From the NCBI RefSeq assembly GCF_042477335.2, contig NC_091255.1, forward strand, positions 28,498,501 through 28,562,500: a stretch of DNA of 64,000 nt. The letters are read 5' to 3'. The translations under genes and the position numbers were made by a program. The notes under the pieces were generated by a model. That model was given only the letters and a program-made list of their open reading frames with translations. It searched no databases and had not been told where the DNA came from. Source of the stretch: Ovis canadensis (taxonomy: Eukaryota; Chordata; Mammalia; Artiodactyla; Bovidae). Shown one piece after another: positions 33,940-43,900 of the stretch. Position 1 is the stretch's first letter. Each line of letters begins with the position of its first letter.

Positions 33940-34514
33940 TTTTTAATTGAGGTATAGTTGACTTAAAATATCACATTAGTTTCAGGTTTACAACATAGAG
34001 ACTCTATATTTTTGTAAGTAATATTATTATTAAGTTATTTATAATAAAGTTATTATAAAGTATTGAAGTTATTATATTCCCTGCATTGTACATTACTTCC
34101 TTGTATCTTTTTCATTTTATACCTGGTAGCTTTTCACTTCTTAATCCTCTTCTCTTATCTTGCCCCTTCCTTCTCCCCTCTCCCCGCTGGTAACCACTAC
34201 TTTGTTCTCTATGCCAGTGAATCTCTTCCTTGTTGTATTCATTCATTCACTTTTTTTTTTTTTAGATTCCACATGTAAGTAAAAATATACAGTATTCATC
34301 TTTCTGTAACTTATTTCACTACGCATAATATCCTTCAGGCCCATTCACACTGTCACAGATGGCAAATTGTCATTCTTTCCTGTGGCTAATATTCCAGTGT
34401 GTGAGTATGCGCGTGTGCATGTGTGTGCCGCCTCTTCTTTGTAAATAACACTTGCTATTTGCTGTATTTTTGATGACAGCCATTCTGACAGGTGTGAGGT
34501 GGTATCTTGTGTTT
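33940..34514 (-). repeat. L1 3' UTR fragment
   Basis: AATTGAGGTATAGTTGACTT, then CTTATTTCACTACGCATAATATCC and GACAGGTGTGAGGTGG, all reversed L1. Confidence 0.72.
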
Positions 34515-34727
34515 TTTTTTGAAATATTTATTTATTTGGCTGTGTCAGGTCTTTGGTGTGAAATGCGGGATCTTCAAACTTCATCGTGGCATGCAGGTTC
34601 TTTAGTTGTGCTATGCAGAATTGTAATTGCAGCATGTGGGATCTAGTTCCCTGAGCAGGGATCAAACTTGAGTCCCCTGTACTGGGAGCGTGGAGTCTTA
34701 GCCACTGTGGACCACCAGAGAAGACTG
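34515..34727 (-). repeat. CHR SINE
   Basis: TTTGGCTGTGTCAGGTCTTTGG to GGACCACCAGAGAAGAC; the L1 lies to its left. Confidence 0.85.
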
Positions 34728-35190
34728 ACGTCTTTGCAATCTTGATCATGATGAAAACCCATTCACTTCTTTGCCTTGTTGCCTGCCCAATGACCCCTAT
34801 CAGTCCTACCTAAAAATCAAGGAATCAGCTTCAGAACATTCTGGAAGGAGGGTTTGGCTGTCTGGCATGAACCTTATCCTATGAGCATCCCATCCACCCA
34901 TCCATTCATCATTCTAGCCATCCATCCGTCTACCTGCCTATTGTTTCACAACATTATATGATGAGTATCAGCTCAAGAGACTGCAGAGGTGTGTATACAC
35001 ACTTTGCTTTATGGAACCTACTCTGGTGGGGGATGTAGACAGGTTATCAGGAGAATGAGATGCAGTGTGATAACGTGCTGTGACAGGCTCTTCTAGCATG
35101 TAGGAGAAGTTCCAGTCTGTGATGAGAGTTCACAAAGGTGGTTTAGCTTTAGGCTGAGACTTGAAAGATTAATGAGACTTAGCCAGTTAA
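34728..35190. other. L2-like and unique DNA
   Basis: The right part (34970-35180) has weak L2 character (TGTGATAACGTGCTGTGAC). A run of CATCCATC-type repeats lies at 34885-34930. No gene. Confidence 0.4.
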
Positions 35191-35263
35191 GCTGGAGAAG
35201 GAAATGGCAACCCACTCCAATATTCTTGCCTGGAAAATCCCATGGACAGAGGAGCCTGGCGGG
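35191..35263 (+). repeat. Truncated Bov-A unit
   Basis: GGAGAAGGAAATGGCAACCC to GAGGAGCCTGGCGGGCTC only. Confidence 0.85.
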
Positions 35264-36570
35264 CTCTACTGAGCGTGAGCGCACAGCTAGTAAAGTATGG
35301 AGAGAGATGCAGGGAGAATGCGCCTCAGAGAAGCTCTGGGCAACTCTGCAGAGCTTCAAAAATGCAGTCGAGGATCGGAAAACAGTTCAATCAAGGCAGG
35401 AGTGGTGAGAGCTGAGGCAAAGGAGGAAAACACGGATTTGGATCTTGTAGGATTGTTTAAGCGCCTTGCGAGGTGCCGAGGCGGGTGATGGGAACACAGA
35501 CATGACAAAGTGAGTGGACCCAGGTTGAGAAGCAGTGGAAGACCGGGGGAGATCAGGGCCCCTGGAGCCAGATTTTGGGCGAACAAGATGCTTAGCCCCT
35601 TGCACAGTGTGGGACCGCACCCACATAACCTGACTGTCTCGGGACAAGCCAACCACCCAGGAGGAGCCCCTCCGGTCCTGGGAAATGCATCACCTTCCAC
35701 CCAGCTCTGTTCTTTCTCTTGGGGAGGGGGATTCCTTGAAAACAGCACCAGTGAGGCTCCCTACCTCTGCTGCCTGGCTTCTCTCTGTCCTTGAGAACAT
35801 CTCTGCCCTCTTCTTCAATCAAGGATGTGATGTCTTCACTCCTCCAGGAGTCTCACGTGGGCAGTCTCACGTCTTACAAATCATTCCTGGGGCTCCCTGC
35901 TGTGTCCAGCCATCCCTGTCTTTCCAAGACCACTTAGGTAGTGCCCCTGTGGGCCCCAGGCCCAACCTGCTCAACCCAGTTGCCTCAGGGGCCTCTGTCT
36001 GAATGTCTGCACCCCGTGTCCAGATGTGAACTTCCTAAAACTTACCTTTGGGCTGCAGCCTCCGTCCTGGGTCTATCTCCAGCTTATCTGCCACCCACCC
36101 CTAAGGATAAACCGGTTCTGTGAGCCAGAGACCATCTCCTGTCACCCTTGGGCTTCCTCAGCTGTTCTCAGCTGACTTTCTCAACAAGAGTCGAAGGTCA
36201 CAGGTCACTCCTCTCTGAGATAGTGCTGACACCTGTCACCCAGAGAGTGACAGGGACTGATAGTCCCAGCACCTGCCATGGTTCAGAGTCCATTAAGAGC
36301 CACAAAGACAAGAATAATTATTTACAGTGTTAATGGAAGGAAAAGGAGGTGGGGCGAATGGGAACTGAATTAAACCTGATAGAGGAGGGCCCTGCCTGTA
36401 ATTCCCGGGCAAAGGGAAAGTTCTTGTAACACACGCAATGGCTGGAGCCTTCCTACCTTTGAGATGAATTAGTCACTGGTGGGGCCGAGCTGCTGGCAAT
36501 GCGATAGCTCCCTTACAACGATCCTCAAAAGAGATTCTGCAAGGGTCCCAAGAGCCTTTGGCTTAAATAT
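35264..36570. other. Repeat-poor island
   Basis: 1.3 kb of largely unique, moderately GC-rich DNA. Several overlapping frames of 60-130 codons on both strands resemble nothing I know. No CpG cluster or promoter seen. Confidence 0.4.
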
Positions 36571-37170
36571 ACTTTATTTTCTTGGGCTCCAAAATCACTG
36601 CAGATGGTGACTGCAGCCATTAAATTAAAATACACTTGCTCCTTGAAAGAAAAGCTATGACCAACCTAGACAGCATATTAAAAAGCAGAGACTTTACTTT
36701 GCTGACAAAGGTCCATCTAGTCAAAGCTATGGTTTTTCCAGTAGTCATGTATAGATGTGAGAGTAGGACTATAAGGAAAGCTGAGTACCAAAGAACTGAT
36801 GCTTTTGAACTATGGTGTTGGAGAAGACTCTTGAGAGTCCCTTGGACTGCAAGGAGATCAAACTAGTCAATCCTAAAGGAGATCAGTCCTGAACATTCAT
36901 TGGAAGGACTGATGCTGAAGCTGAAGCTCCAATACTTCGGCCACCTGATATGAAGATCTGACTCATTGGAAAAGACCCTGGTGCTGGGAAAAACTGAAGG
37001 CAGGAGGAGAAGGGGATGACAGAGGATGCAATGATTGGATGGCATCACCAACTCAATGGACATGAGTTTGAGCAAGCTCCGGGAGTTGATGAAGGACAAA
37101 GAAGCCTGGTGTGCTACAGTCCATGGGGCTGCAAAGAGTCAGACATGACTGAGCGACTGAACTGAACTGA
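36571..37170 (+). mobile_element. BovB LINE 3' fragment
   Basis: Begins ACTTTATTTTCTTGGGCTCC and ends CTGAACTGAACTGA; keeps the RT-tail residues EYQRTDAFELWCWRRLL, then stops. Confidence 0.9.
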
Positions 37171-37289
37171 TACCTATAAAGCCAGGGGACCTCAGTGAAA
37201 GAGTAGCCATCTAATTTGTAGTCAAATGCTCTGTCGTTGAGCTGTATCCCTACAGCAGCAACCTAACTTGGAAACATGGAGAAATTTTT

Positions 37290-37592
37290 TAATGTATTCT
37301 TTTTTTTAAATTTTTATTTTTACTACTATTTATTTATTTAGTTTTGGCTGCTCTGGGTGTTTGTTGCTGCGCGTGGGCTTTCCCCAGTAACGCCAAGTGG
37401 GAGCTACTCTCTGGGTGCAGTGTGAGGGCTTCTCCTGTTGCAGAGTGTGGGCTCTAGAGCACCCGTGTCAGTAGCTGTGGCGCACGGGCTTAGCTACTCC
37501 GCGGCTTGTGGGATCTTCCCGGACCAGGGATTGAACCCATGTGCCCTTGCACTGGCAGGCTGATTCCTAACATCTGGACCACCAGGGAGGTC
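37290..37592 (-). repeat. Full-length CHR SINE
   Basis: TTTTGGCTGCTCTGGGTGTTTG to GGACCACCAGGGAGGTCC, with a T-rich side of about 45 nt. Confidence 0.9.
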
Positions 37593-37989
37593 CTGGAAAC
37601 ACTGACTTTTGTTCCGGCCCCATCACAGAGGCCCACTGGAGGGTGGGCAGAAAGCATGGACGATCTTGAGTCGGGTTCTATCTCAGCTCACGCAGGCTGT
37701 GTGACCCTGGGCAAGTGCCTTCACGGCTCTGAACCTGCATCACAGGCTTGGAGCTGGGCACACCCGGATGCGGATGACACATATAGTGGACGTGGTTCCC
37801 CTTCGGGAGGCTCTGCCCAGCTCCCCTGTGGCTCCTCCAGAGCCGCAGGCCAGAGAAGAGGCCTCCTCCAAGGCGAGACAAAACCAGGGATTGTCCTGAG
37901 TCTCTGAAACCCTTTGTTTATGCCTGTGCTTCCTGACTCTTCCTCATCTTGCCCCGAGCAGGTGGCAAGGCTGGCCGGTGGGAGTGGCA
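37593..37989. other. Unique DNA with a MIR remnant
   Basis: MIR-like piece at 37675-37745 (CTGTGTGACCCTGGGCAAG). Open frames on both strands are compositional. Confidence 0.5.
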
Positions 37990-38145
37990 TGTGCGTGCTA
38001 AGTCGCTTCAGTCATGTCCAGTTCTTTGCGATCCCATGGACTGTAGTCTGCCAGGCTCCTCTGTCCATGGGATTCTGCAGGTAAGAATACTGGAGTGGGT
38101 TGCCATGCCTTCCTCTAGGGGATCTTCCAGACCCAAGAATCAAAC
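37990..38145 (-). repeat. Bov-tA SINE lacking its head
   Basis: GTGCTAAGTCGCTTCAGTC to CCAGACCCAAGAATCAAAC; stops before the tRNA-like end. Confidence 0.85.
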
Positions 38146-39190
38146 GGGAATGGAGAAGCCATAAATAGCCTGAATAGGGGCTGGGGGTGGGGATGGGCAG
38201 TCTGTTTTGTCTCACTGTAGCTTGCCACCCAGCCTGGCCCTGGAGTCCTCTGACCCGGAGCCACGCACAACTTTCTGTCCACCTTGCAGAGGGCACTAGA
38301 GGCAGGGTTGGGGAGGGGGGCGTCTCTCACATGGACCTCAGTGGCTCTAGGAGTATCTCATCGGCATCTCTGCCCAGGCCTTGCTGCCGTGCACCCCGGA
38401 AACGGGGTCTCCAGCTCTCAGTCCTTCCCCCACACACCCACCTTCTAACCACTCAGAACCTTCTTTTCTTTTTCTACTTCTTTTTTTAAAAACCCTTTTA
38501 TTTTGTATTACAGTATACCTGATTAACAATGTGATAGTTTAGGGTGCACGACAAAGGGACTCCACGACAACGGGACTCCGCCATACATACACGTGTATCC
38601 ATTCTCCCGCAGACAGAACCTGCTTTCTTCCCCTGCTCTGCCCAGGCTGTGTTTGCTTCCTGAAACCATCTCCCTGAGACACCCTGCCTTCTTGTCCTGG
38701 CACACAGATCATCACACTGGAATAATCAAAATCAGCAGGAATCTGGATGGAGCTTCTACTCTGAGCTGTCTGGTGTGGAGAGGTGGGAGGGCAGCCAGAG
38801 ACGGAGGCTCTGGGTAGATGTACCCACTCACTCTGTTCTCCAGGCCTGGGCTCACTCTTGATGCTGAGCAGGGTCAGCCCTCGGTCACCTCGGAGACTCC
38901 ACCTTCAAGTCTGTCACTGAGGCATCACCTTCTCCAGAGCCTTGGCTCAGGACTCCTACTGTTTCCTTTTACCTGGAGCTGCCTTACTGGTTTGGATCTC
39001 CCCAGGGCACTTCTAAAGCATTCTGAATTCTGCCTGGCTCTGTGTCCTGGGGCCTCAGCTGCCCCACCTGTAAAATGGAATTCATGGTGAGGGTGTACAG
39101 AGGAAATGAAACAGGAAACAGCTTGTACTAAATGCTGAAGAAATGTTACTATTTACAAAAGTAAACTATTACTATTACCAGAAGCATTTT
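38146..39190. other. Mostly unique DNA
   Basis: An L1 3' UTR-like piece lies at 38485-38610. Around it is unassigned sequence with no recognised gene. Confidence 0.45.
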
Positions 39191-39191
39191 A

Positions 39192-39746
39192 AAAAATATT
39201 TATTTGACTGCACCAGAGATCTTAGCTGTGGCACGGGGGATTTTTAACCTTTATTGTGGCACTCGGGATCTGCTGTTTTGTTTTTAAGAATTTTTTTTTC
39301 TTAAGATTTTATTTCCTTCATTTTTTGGACTGTGGTGGGTCTTCACTGCTGCACGTGGGCTTTCTCTAGTTGTGGATGGCAGGGGTTAGTCTTCATTGAG
39401 GTGCATGGGCTCCTCATTGTGGTGGCTTCTCTTGCTGCAGAGCATGGGCTCTAGGCATGCGGCCTCAGTGGTTGTGGCTTGCAGGTTCTAGAACGCTGGC
39501 TCCGGAGTTGCGGCACCAGGCCTGAGTTTCTCCAAAGCATGTAGGATCTTCCTGGAACAGGGATCCCCTGCACTGCAAGGCGGATTCTTAACCACTGGAC
39601 CACCCGGGAAGCCCCACGCAGGATCTTTACCTGTGGCACACAAACTCTTAGTTGCAGCGTGTGGGATCTAGTTCCCTGACCAGGGATTGAACCAGAGCCC
39701 CCTACAGAGCACGGAGTCTTAGCCACTGGACCTCCAGGAAGGTCCC
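39192..39746 (-). repeat. CHR SINE with a second CHR inserted in it
   Basis: Outer element 39192-39283 and 39617-39746 (head GGACCTCCAGGAAGGTCCC). Inner full-length reverse CHR about 39284-39616 (TTTGGACTGTGGTGGGTC to CCACCCGGGAAGCCCC). Confidence 0.8.
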
Positions 39747-39963
39747 TACCAGCAGCATTTCAATCTCTCTGCATCCTTAACGCTTAGTACAAGGCTGAAG
39801 ACATAATCAGGGCCAAATATGTGTTTGGTGGATGGATGGATAAATGGAGAGATTAAATGTGTTTCCAAAACATGAAAAAAATTTTGAGGGTGTTCCATGG
39901 GAGTTTGGGGTGGGGATGGGGGCCCGGGAAGACTCTATAAGAGTGAACCTTTGCTGTATACCT

Positions 39964-40190
39964 GTGCATGCGTGAGTGCCTGCTAAGTCCCTTCAGATGT
40001 GTCCAGCTCTTTGCAACCCCATGGACTGTAGCCCACCAGGCTCCTCTGTCCATGGGATTCTCCAGGCAAGAATACTGCAGCGGGATCCTCCTCCAGGGGA
40101 TCTTCCCAACCCAGGAATCAAACTGAGTCTCTTGCATCTTCTGCCTTGACAAGCGACTTCTTTACCGCTAGCACCACCTGGGAAGTCTGC
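39964..40190 (-). repeat. Bov-tA SINE with 11-bp TSD
   Basis: Flanked by GCTGTATACCT at 39953-39963 and 40191-40201. About 560 bp upstream of the SLC13A2 HNF1-like site. Confidence 0.9.
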
Positions 40191-40201
40191 GCTGTATACC
40201 T

Positions 40202-40747
40202 ACCATACAGCAATACATTAACAAGTCAGCAGCTGTTTCAAAGTTAAGTCATTGCATCAACAGCACACAGTGAACAAGAGATGGTCAGTCCAGTGGCTCT
40301 GACAGTCTCCTGGATACCTGGAAAGAGAAGGGCTTACTCCAGCCCTTCCTCAATCCTAGACTGGAAACCCCCAGAGGGCAGGGTGTTTCTGGAGGAGGGG
40401 CCGCCCCACCACGGGTCCCATGTAAAAACAGCTCAGAGAACTCAGTTTTGCAGGAGTAGGTGGAGAGAGGAGCTGGGGAGGGCGCTCTGTGTCTTGACCT
40501 GTGGATGCCGGGGCTTCCCAGACACCCTCCCCTCTCCAGCTCCTCTGGCTGCAACCCTTCACAGCCTCCATGCACAGAAAGGGTTAACTCCAGGCTTAAC
40601 TTCTCGAAAGAACCTGAAGCCTTTTATTCCCTGATCTTGCCCTCCTCCCTTTCTTTGCAAAGTCTTCCTGATCTTTATACTTCCTGCAGGTCTCTCCTCC
40701 TTACTCTCACCTCCCGGACTCCAAAAACACTCTGATTGCCAGGGTGG
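40202..40747. other. SLC13A2 upstream region, repeat-free
   Basis: Unique sequence directly upstream of the promoter. It includes GTTAAC at 40583-40588 followed by CTTAAC at 40595-40600, and a CAAAGTC motif near 40658-40664 that resembles an HNF4 half-element. These are pattern matches only. Confidence 0.4.
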
Positions 40748-40805
40748 GTCAATGGTTAACACTCCAGCGGCTTTATATAAGCCTGCCCAGCCGCCTACCT
40801 GCTAC
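40748..40805 (+). promoter_or_regulatory. SLC13A2: SLC13A2 core promoter: HNF1-like site plus TATA box
   Basis: TATATAA sits at 40774-40780, so transcription should begin near 40800-40810, leaving a leader of about 65 nt. Fourteen bases upstream of the TATA box, GTCAATGGTTAAC (40748-40760) matches the HNF1 palindrome GTTAATNATTAAC at all but two specified positions. HNF1A/B drive many proximal-tubule and intestinal transporters, which fits this gene. Another GTTAAC half-site lies at 40583-40588. The surrounding DNA is not CpG-rich, as expected for a tissue-restricted TATA promoter. TSS position and factor binding are inferred. Confidence 0.65.
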
Positions 40806-40868
40806 ACCGTCCGTCCTGCAGTTCCCTGGATCCAGAGGGTGACCAGGCAGCCCTCGTGGGTCAACACC
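40804..40868 (+). other. SLC13A2: SLC13A2 5' untranslated leader (predicted)
   Basis: Between the predicted start site and ATG at 40869 the leader is short, has no ATG and shows no splice donor. The left edge is an estimate from TATA spacing. Confidence 0.5.
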
Positions 40869-40970
40869 ATGGCCACCTGCTGGCAGGGCCTGTGGGCCTA
40901 TCGCTTCTACCTGATCGTATTCTTCCTACCCATTTTCCTGCTGCCTCTGCCCATCCTCGTGCCGACCAAG
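40869..40970 (+). CDS. SLC13A2: SLC13A2 coding exon 1 (residues 1-34)
   Basis: The start ATG lies in a strong context (A at -3, G at +4), and the leader between the TATA box and this ATG has no earlier ATG. The exon encodes [12 protein letters not shown] followed by a Leu/Ile/Pro-rich hydrophobic stretch (about residues 14-31), the first membrane helix of the SLC13 fold. It ends with ACCAAG followed by gtaagg, a good donor, in phase 0. The start matches the known NaDC1 N terminus as I recall it. Confidence 0.97.
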
Positions 40971-43900
40971 GTAAGGACTTGGGATTCTGGGCATGGGGAA
41001 GCTCCAAGGGAGCAGGGGAGGGACCATCTGCCCCGGGCTGGGGCATCGTTAGGACCAGGAAAGCCCACTCATCCCTGTTAGCCTGGAGATGAGGCTATCA
41101 CCTCCTGGTCCTCCTGAGTCTTAGGGGTTAAGAAGTCAAAAGCGGCTTTTGCTGGGTATCCAGTAGTGGGAGCTCAATGTGAATTGCTTAGGTCCACTTG
41201 ACATCTACTGCCTTGGGAGGCAGAAAACCAGCTTCATAAAGTGCAGGTAGAAGCAGATGGGGTTGATCAGGAGAGTGTGAGCTGGTCTAGCAGCTGGAGA
41301 GTGAAAGAAGGGGATTAGAGGAAAACTGGCCTCAGGCAGTGGTGAATTTTTAAGAGTACAAACAGAAAGTGAAGGTGCTCACCTGTGATCCCAAGAGCTA
41401 AGTCTCCTGCGGAGGAGGGGTGGGAATTAATTGAACACGCCGATCCTGCCAGTGGGCGCTGCAGACGCACACCTTGAATGGAGGGGGAAATGTTACCGCT
41501 TCCTGCCCACCCCACGCAAACAGCAGGAGTCATAACTTGGGCTTTCATTTATTGGAGCCCCCGCTGCATGCCCTGTACCACACACCCAGTAACCCTCTCC
41601 CTGGTCTTATGAAGCAGGTTCTGACTCCCATTTTACAGATGGGGAAAGTGGTCACCCAAAATCCCAGGGCAGATCCTGTGATCTGGAGCTCAGACATTAC
41701 ATACTTTGGGGATCATCTAGTAAGTAAAAGAAGACAAAATTATGAATCTAAAACTAATACAGGACTTTGGGAAGAGTAGGGTCCAGGAGGTAGCCTTGAA
41801 GTCCAAGCTTCACAGGAAATGTCTCTGGCAAGCCACATAGACAGTGGCAGGGCTGGGGGTGTGGCCTGCCTACAAAGCCTGTGCTGTCTGCCTCCGGAAG
41901 GCTAAGACCAATCCTGGCCCTGAACTTGGCCCCATCCCACACCCACTCCCCTGCCACCCGGCAGCTGCCCACTGAGCCAACTGCTCAGAGAGGGAAACTG
42001 AGGCAGGCTTTTTATTCAAGGTATTCCAAAAGGATAAGGAACCAGGGATGTAGTGGCACGGCTCCTGGTCAGGGACAAGACCCCGCTGACCTTTGAGATG
42101 ACCCTAATCTCAGGCCAAAGCCAGTGGCATCTCTATGCTAAGGACCCATTAGATTGGCTTCCAAACAGGCTGAGTTAACCAAGTGTGTTAACCCCAGAAG
42201 GAAGGATGGACAGGAACCATGATTCCCATGTTACTCCCCAGGAAAGTACAGCCCAGAAAGGTTTGGTAACCTGCCCACCGTCACTCAGGAAAGCCCGAGT
42301 CAATACAAGAAGCCAGGCTTCCTGGTGTGGGTGGGATGCGTCAGGAGGCCCTGTCTTCTCTGGGCTGTATCCCACCTGTTGCCTGCACCCCACCTACCGC
42401 CTGCTTCCTGCCTACAGACATTGCCTCCCCTGTCCTGACTCAGATGAACTGCCCCGTGTCCTAACTGTGAGGCCAGCCCCTCCACTGGGGCCCTGGCTAC
42501 CAGTCCCTCTCAAGGACTTTGCTCCTGTAATTATCCTCTCCTCTCCTGCATCATCAGCTTTTCCCTGTTTGCCTGATCTCTCCCATCAGCAAGCCTTAAT
42601 ACGAGTCTCATTAAAATACAAAGTCTCCTTCAAACCTACAGTCCCTGCATGCATGCTCACTTTCTCTGCTCTTTCTCACAACCGAAAGCCTCCGAGACTG
42701 TCTACACTGCCCCTCTCACCTCAGACAGCTCCGCTCCCGAAGGCTCTTCCTACCTAGAGGGCTCTCATCGCTTCCCCGTCAGCATCCGTGTCACGGAACC
42801 CTTGGTCCCCACTCACCTTCCTCAACCACTCAGCAGCATCTGTCACAGCCGGTCCCCTCCTCTTTGCTGTGCTATTTTCTTTTGGCTTCTCCTGGGTTTC
42901 CTCTTCCCTTGACTACTTTTCCTGCTCCTTCTCTCTATCATCACTCCTGCCCTAGGTGACCTTCTGTTTTCTCCTGCCGTTAAAAGCACTGATGATTCCC
43001 CAATCAGTAATTCCAGCTCTAAATTCCAAACTTGCATTACCCAACTAACACGGGACACCTCCCCCCGCCAAAACCTTCCTTTTTACACAGAATGCCTTTG
43101 GCATACTCAAAATACAATCCTGATCCCTCATCTCTCTCAGCTGACTCTCTTTTTGATCTTACATATCAAGAGAAGGCTCAATGTCCACCTCAGAGCCATT
43201 CCTGGTGCCTCTCTTTCCTTCACTTCCACAAGCACCAGCAGGTCCTGTTGACTCAATTTCCCCAAAATACACTGAATGGAATCACTTTCCACTGCCTCCA
43301 CTCTGGTCCAGGCCACCAGCGTTTCTCTCCCATCCCTACCCATCCCCAGACCATTCTTTTTTTTTTTTATCTAGTTGAAGCATATTTGATTTGGGGCTTC
43401 TCAGGTGGCTCAGTGGTAAAGAATCTGCCTGCCAAGCAGGAAACACAGGTTCAACCCTGGGTCGAGAAGATCCCCTGGAGAAGGAAGCGGCAGCCCACTC
43501 CAGTATTCTTGCCTGGGAAATTCCATGGATAGAGGAGCCAGGCGGGCTAAAGCCCGGGGGGGGGTGGGGGGGGTGGGGAGGGTCACAAGAGTTGGACACG
43601 ACTTAGTAACTAAGCAACAACAATAGTTGATTTACAATATTGTGTTAATTTCTGCTGTACAACAAAGTGATTCAATTGTACATATGTATTTTTTCATATT
43701 CTTTTCCATTATTACTTATCACAGGATATTGAATATAGTTGCCTGTGCTATACAGTGGGACATTGTTGTTTATCCATTCTCCATATAATACTTTTTGCAT
43801 CTGCTAATCCCAAACTCTAGATCCATTTCTCCCCTATCCCCACCACCCCCTCGGCAACCACAAGATTGTTTTCTATGCCCCTAGATCATTCTTCACTCAA

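Noticed and set aside
1-40200. CRISPR-like array from recurring 30-40 bp motifs
   Set aside because: Recurrences are dispersed SINE copies in both orientations with no regular spacing; the genome is mammalian.
40700-41000. CpG island at the SLC13A2 start
   Set aside because: CpG is sparse here and a TATA box is present; a TATA-type promoter fits better.
42185-42757. 190-codon open frame (+) in intron 1
   Set aside because: Part overlaps a MIR-like piece; no known relative, no splice context, GC/Pro/Ser-rich composition.
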